Shown: positions 56,848 through 64,000 of the stretch, piece by piece
How the letters are laid out: each line of letters opens with the position of its first letter
Numbering within the stretch: position 1 is the first letter of the stretch
Assembly (NCBI GenBank): GCA_003024785.1
Contig: PUQB01000252.1
Coordinates: forward strand, 1 to 64,000
Source: Selaginella tamariscina
Taxonomy: Eukaryota > Streptophyta > Lycopodiopsida > Selaginellales > Selaginellaceae
Direction of reading: 5' to 3'
DNA length: 64,000 nt
The notes under the pieces: generated by a model
The model's input: the letters and a program-made list of their open reading frames with translations, nothing else
The model's database searches: none
Told to the model about the DNA's origin: nothing
Position numbers and translations under genes: made by a program

Positions 56848-57395
56848 CCATGCACAAGATCAAGCAGTCCACATATACACAAACTGGCCATGTTATATAT
56901 AAATCAGTCTTCCGTCGGATGGAAGGATCGACGGCCCACAATTCGAACTAGGAGGGTACCGGTTCTTCTATCTAGATGACAATCTATCTATCTCTTTGTC
57001 CTTGTTATCTTTTTCCTTCTACACAACTATCTTGGCCAAATCTTTAACTACTGTGTATGTTAACAACAAAGCAATGATCCGCTGCTTTCTTGGCCTTTTG
57101 TTGTTGTTGTCATTTGCTTTATTCATTCTCACCCTCTTCCGAGCTTGACTCTGAAGACTCATCTTCACTGTCAACTAGCCTAGGATCTAGTCTTAATACT
57201 GGGTATGTCTTCAGCATTGTATAGCGTGACGTCTAGCCCAGTGTTACATTTTCATGTGACACTGCCCTTCCACAATGTGGACTATCATGCCGTAGCCCTT
57301 ACATCTCTATATACTTTTCCACCGGTGGTGACTTTTATGAGACAATTCCACCAGTGGTGAAGCTTGCATCAAGACTTTTCTAAAACTTAGCAGCT
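56848..57395. other. Intergenic between F-box gene and Copia fragment
   Basis: No gene recognised. The last part (about 57320-57395) may belong to the Copia remnant, since a shifted PPVVKLASRLF reads into it. Confidence 0.4.
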
Positions 57396-57585
57396 TATGG
57401 ACGTGACTATAGCATTCCTAAATAGTGACTTGAAGGAGGAAGTCTACATTGGTCGAAAGCACTTGGTGTGCAAGCTAAAGAAGGCCCTCTACAGCCTAAA
57501 GCAGTTGCCCATGCGAGAGTCTCTCAGCAGAGCAGACACCAACGTGTACATCAAACGAGTGGGAGCTCTCACATATATAATGTGA
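57320..57585 (+). pseudogene. Copia reverse transcriptase fragment
   Basis: MDVTIAFLNSDLKEEVYIG and LVCKLKKALYSLKQLPM are the Copia RT motifs that precede the YVDD box, and DTNVYIKR follows after a deletion. No LTR, integrase or RNase H is nearby. An isolated, internally deleted fragment unrelated in detail to the Copia element at 7850-11520. Confidence 0.8.
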
Positions 57586-57608
57586 TATATGACCCATGTT
57601 TGTAGTTC

Positions 57609-59552
57609 ATGTACAAGATCGCCAAGCAGGATGAGTTATCAATCATTACCTCGTTCGCCAGTCTAGCAAAACAATACGGAGTGTTAAAAGATCACTGCAG
57701 AGCGAAGCAACTCCATCACCAGATCGTGTCTGGACCATACAACACTAACGTCTTCCTCCTGAACTCTCTTGTTGAAATGTATGGAAAGCTGGGAGACATC
57801 GAGGAGGCAAACAATCTCTTCACTCAGATACTCAATCCCAATTCTTACTCATGGAACATCATCTCTGCGTGTGCCCAGAACAAGCAAATGCAGAAAGCGC
57901 AGATGTACTTCGAGAATTCCCCTCACCGGACTGAAGTTACATGGACTGCAATGATAAGCGGATATGGGCAGGTGAATGATCTTCAGAAGTCTGTTTCTCT
58001 CTTTCAGATCATGCCACAGTGGGATCTCCGCTCGTGGAATGTAATGCTTGCTGCATATGCCCAAAGAGGGGATATCACAGAAGCCAGGAGGATGTTCGAG
58101 AAATGCCGATGCGTGACGTTGTTGCCTGGACAACTCTCTTGCAGAATGGTTCTCTTCAGGAAGGAACTCTGTTCTTTGAAAGGATGCCTCACCGGAACTT
58201 GGTATCGTGGAACTCCATGCTTGCGGGATACGTGCAGAATGGGGAAGACAGAGAGGCTGGTTTCTCTTTGAATGCATGCCGGAGAGAGACTTGTTCTCGT
58301 GGAATTCACTCTTGTCTTGTTTCGCGCAGTACGGGGATGTGGAAGAAGCCGAACTGTTCTTCAGAAACATGCCTGGCTGGGATGTGCTCTCCTGGAACTC
58401 CCTCCTTGCAGCATATGCTCAGTCTGGGCATTTCATATATGCAAAGCTTGAATTCGAAAGGATGCCGACCCACGATGTGGTTTCATGGACTTCGGTAGTT
58501 CAGGCATATTGTACAGGCGGGGAGCTACTGAATGCAGAGAACACTCTTAAGAGAATGCCATACCACGACGTTGTCTCGCTCACTGCGATTCTACAAGCTT
58601 ACGGGGACAACGGGCAGAGTCTGAATGCGAAGGCTTGCTTTGATGGGATTGTGCACAGGAACCTGATCTCCTGGAATGCGTTGCTTTCTGGATATGAACA
58701 CTGCAGAGAAGTGTTTGAGGTGATGCCTCAGTGGAGCATCGTATCGTGGAACCTGCTGATGAAAGCATACAGTCAGTCGAGGAGTATCATTCAAGTGAAG
58801 AAGCTCTTCGAGGAATGCCACAGAGAGACTCAATGGCTTGGAACTGTCTCCTCATGGCATATGTGCAGTCTGGGGAAACCGCTCAAGCGATGTTCGTCTT
58901 CAATAACATGCCGCAGAGAGAATCCATTTCCTGTATCTGTATGATCTTCGTGTATAGCCAGAGCGTCGGATTGACAGAAGCCAAGAGTCTCTTCGATGAG
59001 CTTCCGGAGAGGAGTGTCTCCTCGTGGAACGCTATCATATCTGTATATGCCCAAAAGGGGCATTTTCAATATGCAAGAAGGATGTTTGATAGTTTAACAC
59101 TGAAGGATATTGTTACATGGAATGTGTTAATTACTGCTTATTCTCATAATGGACACCTAAGAGAGAGCACTGAGCTCTTTAGTGAGATGCATTTAGAGGG
59201 GTTTCGACCGGACGAGATAACATACGTTGGGCTTCTCACTGGATGCAGTCATGCAGGCTTACTTGAAGACAGTGTGAAGTATTTTATTTCTATGGTTTCT
59301 GACCATGGGTTATCTCCTGTGATCGAGCACTTTCATTGTATGATTGATGTTCTTGGACGGTTGAATCAAGTTAAACAGGCTGAGGAACTTATACAGTGTA
59401 TGCCTTTCTTACCGGATGCCATGGCTTGGAGGACGTTGCTTGCTGCTTGTGAGGACAAGGCTTGGGGAGCTCACGTGGCTTCATGTGCTGTTGAGCTCGA
59501 TCCTACACATGGCTCGTCTTATGTTTTGCTCTCAAACATGTACAGGTCTTAA
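57609..59552 (+). CDS. PLS-class pentatricopeptide repeat protein, truncated at the E domain
   Basis: Such proteins bind organellar RNA in plastids or mitochondria and act in RNA editing or processing. The gene has no introns. The N-terminus (AKQLHHQIVSGPYNTNVFLL) is followed by a long run of PPR units of the S and L types, e.g. NVFLLNSLVEMYGKLGDIEE, SYSWNIISACAQNKQMQKA, DVLSWNSLLAAYAQSGHF, SVSSWNAIISVYAQKGHFQ, then VTWNVLITAYSHNGHLREST and the E domain LPDAMAWRTLLAACEDKAWG and LDPTHGSSYVLLSNMYRS. The frame shifts near 58103, 58260 and 58820. The E domain ends abruptly at TAA 59550, where a (CT)n tract begins, so the expected E+/DYW part is missing. No clear transit peptide. Confidence 0.85.
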
Positions 59553-59553
59553 T

Positions 59554-59693
<140 letters not shown>

Positions 59694-59786
59694 ATTATGT
59701 ATGCGTACCGAAAGATTTTGCTGCCATCTGGTTAAGCACTGACATAATCTAGCAAAAAAACATAAACTCGTTCAAAGCGAGCAAAG

Positions 59787-60928
59787 TTAACCGGTTAGTT
59801 CCAAGGCTTGCCGAAGCATAATCGGACCTGCCTCGTCTCCAAACCACGCCTTGAATCCTCTCTCTAAGAGTTTGTAGCCGCGAGTCCCTGAAAGGTGTGC
59901 AAAACTCATTAGCGTTGGCCAGTGCTGCACGAATCCTCCGTGAGCGTGATCCAGCATTGCCTCAACAAGCAACTGAGGTTCTACAACCGGTGCTGCTTTG
60001 TCATAAGCAGCCTTATCACCTTCTACAGCTTTGACAGTGGCTGCAACTAAATAATGCACCCAATAAGTCTCGTGGTACGCGGAACGAATGAGTTGCATCT
60101 GACGTTGATTGAGACGGAGCTTGGTCATCGTAGCTTCCAGCGACTCTGCATTAATTCCGAATCTGAACTTCTTAAGTGCCGCAATCAGTCGCCACTCTAA
60201 TATGCATTTCTCGCACATACAATTCCCTGCTCCGTTTGTTGCTCGTACCTGCCTTGGTGAAGCAGCATCGACACCAGGAGGAGAAATCAGCAGGATTTGT
60301 CCTGAATCGATCGTCTTACTGGCCCGCAGGATGATGGCATTGCCCGCCATGGTGGCTGCTAAATTGGGAGTACAAGCGCGTGCGATCCTGTGAAGAATAG
60401 GCCAGATTCCGCTCACCGTGTTCACTGTGAATACATCTGGAGAATTAGCATCCCGGTCGACTCCATCTCCGAGTATAGCACTTGGGACCGAGACAATCAG
60501 CAGCTCGCCGGGCATGACCTTTGCGTTGACGAGCAGCCCCGAATCTGGAGAAATGACAATGCGAGAGTCCAGGAAATCGGAGAGTGGCTGCTGCGCTGGA
60601 TGGAGTACCCCAACCAAAGTGCCGCCTTCCATTTGCATCTCTGCAAGAAGATTTGGTGGAAAGACATCGCCTTGCGACTCCTTGAGAGGTTCCATGGGCT
60701 CCGCAAGCGGATCCTTGGCCGGGAGCTGCAAGCACCACGACTGATAGAAAAGAAACGTGAATCAAGAAACAGATACATACCTGATTCTCGGGTGAGGGAT
60801 CGACATTGCCTCCAGGCTCTTGCGCCTTGCCTAGCTGCTGCGAATGGGAGAGGTAAGAGACAGCAAGCAATGGATGAAACATGATTTTGTTTACCGGAAT
60901 CAGTCTGAGCCGCGTCTGGAGTCTCCAT
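59787..60928 (-). CDS. SET-domain (SMYD-like) protein
   Basis: SET proteins methylate lysines; this looks like the plant SMYD/TPR-SET group. The start ATG 60928 gives METPDAAQTDS; two small introns (about 60842-60895 and 60740-60781) lead through QLGKAQEPGGNVDPSPENQ to LQLPAKDPLAEPMEPLKE. The SET core includes SRIVISPDSGLLVNAKVMPG, RIARACTPNLAATMAGNA, RASKTIDSGQILLISPPG, and the post-SET Cys pair NGAGNCMCEKCILEW. The C-terminal half is helical (YKLLERGFKAWFGDEAGPIM). The usual NHSCxPN motif reads RACTPN here, lacking the His, so SAM binding or activity may be altered. Ends LELTG at 59787. The main exon is unbroken. Confidence 0.7.
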
Positions 60929-62066
60929 GGCGAGGGATGAGGTGCTGCCACATTGCGATTCCAAGTCATGGACGACGATGCAAACGGGAAAGAAGCTGAT
61001 AGGGAGTGGAGTGTAGAACACTGCAAACAGAATAAATCACGTCTTAAGAAACGCTACTGATTTCTAAAATTCGTACATTTGAAGCATTGCGGAGGATCAT
61101 AGACGACATTGCCATTGCGATCTAGAAGAACGAGAGGGCAATTGCACTCTACTTATACATGCCCAGTGTTCTCCCGGCAAGGCGGGAACACAAGAAACGA
61201 CGCCACGCGACAACTCACGCCACGGTATATTTTCAAATTACAACATTCTTCAAAGGGTAAAAGCAGAGCCGTTGGATTGTGATAGCATATTCTACCGTTT
61301 TAACCTAGGTAAACCGCGTGTTAAGCAATCAGGAACTTACGACCGATGTTCAAATGAAATGCATTTCAGTTTTGAAGGGCGGCAGGCCACGTACGGTGGG
61401 TACGGACGAGTGTGAAATGCCGGTCCCACACGATTGGTAAAACGGCGAGGACTGCCACGTGCCCGGCTTGGTGGTTTCTACCGAAGTGCCAAGTAAGATT
61501 TTTGAGTCCGACAGGAAACGAAAAAATCTGTCATCATACACAATCGTTCAATGAAATAAGATTTAGGGTTTTAAATTTAACCGTTAGATCTTGGATATTG
61601 ATCTGAAATCCAACCCTGTAAAGCTTAAGGAATGTAACATTGCTCAAGATTACTAATTTAATTATGCATTCGGATATACGTACACACACACATACATATA
61701 TAAATAGCATACAGGTGTGTGTGTTCTATATATGTGTGCGTGTGACTCTACGTGTTAACTTACACATGCAAAAATGTGGAAAGAAATCTCAAATTAATAA
61801 ACTTTTATTCTCTTTGGACGTAGACCTATTATTAACATGATTGTAGATGTTAATAAATCGGCCACTTATAAACTATGATATATAAATACACTATATATAC
61901 CTTGATAGGCAGATGTCCACATGTCCACCATGTCCACGTGACAGTGTCACTGCGGTACGTAGAGGGTACGGACGAGGTATGGTTTAGGGTTTAGAATCTA
62001 ACCGTTAGATTTTGTGTATTGAATCTAAGGCGTTGGCCACTGTCGGAGCAACCCTAAACTAAAAGG
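60929..62066. other. Divergent intergenic region between SET and G6PD genes
   Basis: No gene recognised. Telomere-like motifs occur at 61563 (TTTAGGGTTTT), 61983 (GTTTAGGGTTTAG) and 62050 (AACCCTAAACT, 17 bp before the G6PD ATG). Two similar blocks (61390-61580 and 61950-62010) share TTAGGGTTTA..ATTTAACCGTTAGAT, a partial duplication. A CA/TA tract lies at 61680-61745. Confidence 0.5.
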
Positions 62067-64000
62067 ATGGCAATCACGGCAGCTGTTCCTTCTTCAGCAG
62101 TTGGCGCTTTACAGGAGTTGTCATATGGGTATGTTGCCCCAAGCCTACCAGCTGCCGCATTAAAGCTCGCCAAGGGCATTTGGTTGTCAAAGCACAAGGA
62201 TGATTGCGAGACCTTATTGCTTGGCAACAATCAGAAGTGGTTTGGGCAGGGAAGAATCAAAGGAGGATGCCACCCTCAGTATCACAGTTGTTGGTGCCTC
62301 TGGAAACCTTGCTAGGAAGAAACTCTTCCCGGCTCTTTTTGCACTCTACTATGAAGGATCCCTGCCTGAGGTGACTTAAACCTTTGCTTTCCTCTTCTCG
62401 TCTCACCATCTTGCTATAGCACTTCACCATCTTTGGCTATGCTAGGAGCGAAATGACGGACGAGCAGATGCGATCCATGATCAGACCTACATTAACATGT
62501 CGGATTGACAAAAGGTTGCCTGATCTCATCGTCTAGTTGTGTTCTCCAGACTAGCTTCGTTGCAGGGAGGATTGCGAGGAGAAAATCTCCAACTTTCTAA
62601 ACCGCTGCTTCTACCAACGCGGGGGTTATGACTCTGAAGAACATTTCGGGGGCTTGGACAGGAAACTCAAGGAGCACGAGGGAGGCAGAGTGGCAAACCG
62701 GATGTTTTATCTGTCTGTTCCTCCAGATATTTTCCTGGACGTAGCCCGTTGCACAAGCCGTTCTGCTGCCTCTTCCAGAGGATGGACTCGTGTCGTTATT
62801 GAGAAACCATTCGGCCGGGACTCTGAAACGTCTGCTAACTTAACTGCTGGACTCCAGCAGCATTTCATGGAGGAACAGATATACAGGTACGTTTTTACTG
62901 CACTCTTACGGCTTGTTGTCTAATGGTGTCTCCCAGAATCGACCATTATCTTGGAAAGGCGATTGTGAAGAACCTATCGGCTTTAAGAAACTCGTACATT
63001 GAGGAGATGTGGTCCAACAAGTGCATTAGCAATGTACAAATGATTCTGTCTGAGGATTTTGGAACGAAGGCAGAGGAGGGTACGTCTTGTGTCTCTTAGC
63101 TCTCTCGACTTGTTTATCGGTGAACTTGTGTAGATATTTTGACAACTATGGGATCATACGGGACGTAATGCAGAATCATATGCTTCAAATGCTGGCCATC
63201 TTTGCCATGGAGCCTCCGGTTAGTTCGGACGCCGAGGAGATCAGAAACGAAAAGGTTTGTCTTGCGGTTGATGGACTTTGGAACTCAGTGTTCTTTCAGA
63301 ACAGGTGAAACTTCTTCGCTCCGTGAGGAAACTGCAACTGGACAACCTTGTTATTGGACAATACACAAGCGAGATGAAGGGAGGCAGGCTCTACCCCGGT
63401 TACACACAGGACAAAACGGTCCCGACAGGCAGCACCACGCCTACCTTTGCAGCGCTGGTGATGTTCATCGATAATACTCGCTGGGAGGGTGTACCGTTTA
63501 TCATGAAAGCTGGGAAAGCGCTCAAGGATAGACGGTATGCAGTAATCTTATTTGAATAATCCCGTAAGAGCATTGTTTCCAGGGCTGAGATCCGAGTGCA
63601 GTTTAGACACCAAGGACTGGATGAGCTTCTCATAAGAGTACAACCGGATGGGGTATCTACCTCAAAGTCGACGATGGCCTCCCATCTTGCGGCTCGATTA
63701 TTTGATGTACAGCAGCAGGCATGTCGTTACTTGTTCACAAGGATGCTGATTAAACCACCGTTTGTTTGTGTCACAGGCCTGCACCTGATGCCTACGAGAG
63801 CCTGATCTTGGACGCAATGCAGGGTGAGCGGAAGCTGTTTATACGTAGTGACGAGTTAGAGGCGGCGTGGGAAATCTTCACGCCGCTGCTCAAGGAACTT
63901 GAGGAGAAGAGAGTAGTGCCCCGGCTCTACCCGTATGGAAGCCGGGACCCGCTGCTGCTGACGAGCTCGCCGCTAAGCATAACACCAGATGGGGTGATGT
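62067..64000 (+). CDS. Glucose-6-phosphate 1-dehydrogenase, plastid-type (3' end outside window)
   Basis: Oxidises glucose-6-phosphate with NADP to start the pentose phosphate pathway. The start ATG 62067 gives [18 protein letters not shown], a likely transit peptide. After a one-base shift near 62253, [20 protein letters not shown] is the NADP site (GASGDLA with Asp to Asn). Next: [46 protein letters not shown], then [18 protein letters not shown], which keeps the active-site [57 protein letters not shown] and the tail [19 protein letters not shown] follow. The VPGNLY-type segment after VQFRH is missing and the frame slips at about 63650, so the region 63600-63780 is damaged. The substitutions recall the catalytically weak plastid P0/G6PD4 group (inference). 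Introns are about 45-60 nt. Confidence 0.85.

Overview
This window looks like nuclear DNA of a land plant, most likely a lycophyte or another non-seed plant (inference). The spliced protein genes are plant types: oleosin, LIR1-type light-regulated protein, PLS-class PPR, plastid rhodanese, plant-type G6PD, a carotenoid-desaturase relative, F-box and apyrase. Introns are very short (about 50-120 nt), and many are filled with (CA/GT)n, (TA)n or (GA)n repeats. A Ty3/Gypsy element of a type known from mosses and lycophytes is also present.

Left part (1-31105): mostly mobile DNA. Two large Mutator-like (MULE) elements share a nearly identical left half: a minus-strand transposase gene (WRKY-GCM1/FLYWCH-like zinc finger, MULE DDE core, SWIM finger), a divergent promoter, and the first exon of a plus-strand gene. 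Their right halves differ completely. Element 1 (before 1 to about 7830) carries a DUF7869-like gene with an RNase H-like appearance. Element 2 (about 16195-31105) carries a gene fusing a ParB-like domain to a bacterial-type beta-class N6/N4 DNA methyltransferase. Both elements end in AT-rich terminal repeats built on GAATATTC motifs. Between them lie a decayed Ty1/Copia element (7850-11520), a Crinkler/RHS-like NTPase-nuclease gene with broken frames (11766-13612), and a nucleoside diphosphate kinase gene on the minus strand (about 15130-15750). Element 2 is split by a Gypsy element (20964-26995) inserted in the first intron of the cargo gene, with an apparent ATACC target duplication.

Right part (32900-64000): a compact gene neighbourhood. 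In order: a LINE-ORF1-like or unknown ORF, nicotinate phosphoribosyltransferase (NAPRT) divergent with a plastid rhodanese, a head-to-head oleosin pair in a large inverted repeat, a FAD-dependent carotenoid-desaturase-like oxidoreductase, a GDA1/CD39 apyrase, a LIR1-type protein, a Siw14/OCA-type phosphatase, a WDR91 homologue, an AT-rich fold-back region, an F-box protein, a Copia fragment, a PPR protein, a SET-domain protein, and a G6PD running off the right end.

Almost every recognisable gene has one or more single-base frameshifts, often in mononucleotide runs. The two MULE copies break at different places in otherwise near-identical sequence. Base-level assembly error is therefore as likely as real decay, so 'pseudogene' calls on single-copy genes should be treated cautiously. 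All exon limits were read by eye and gene spans include introns.
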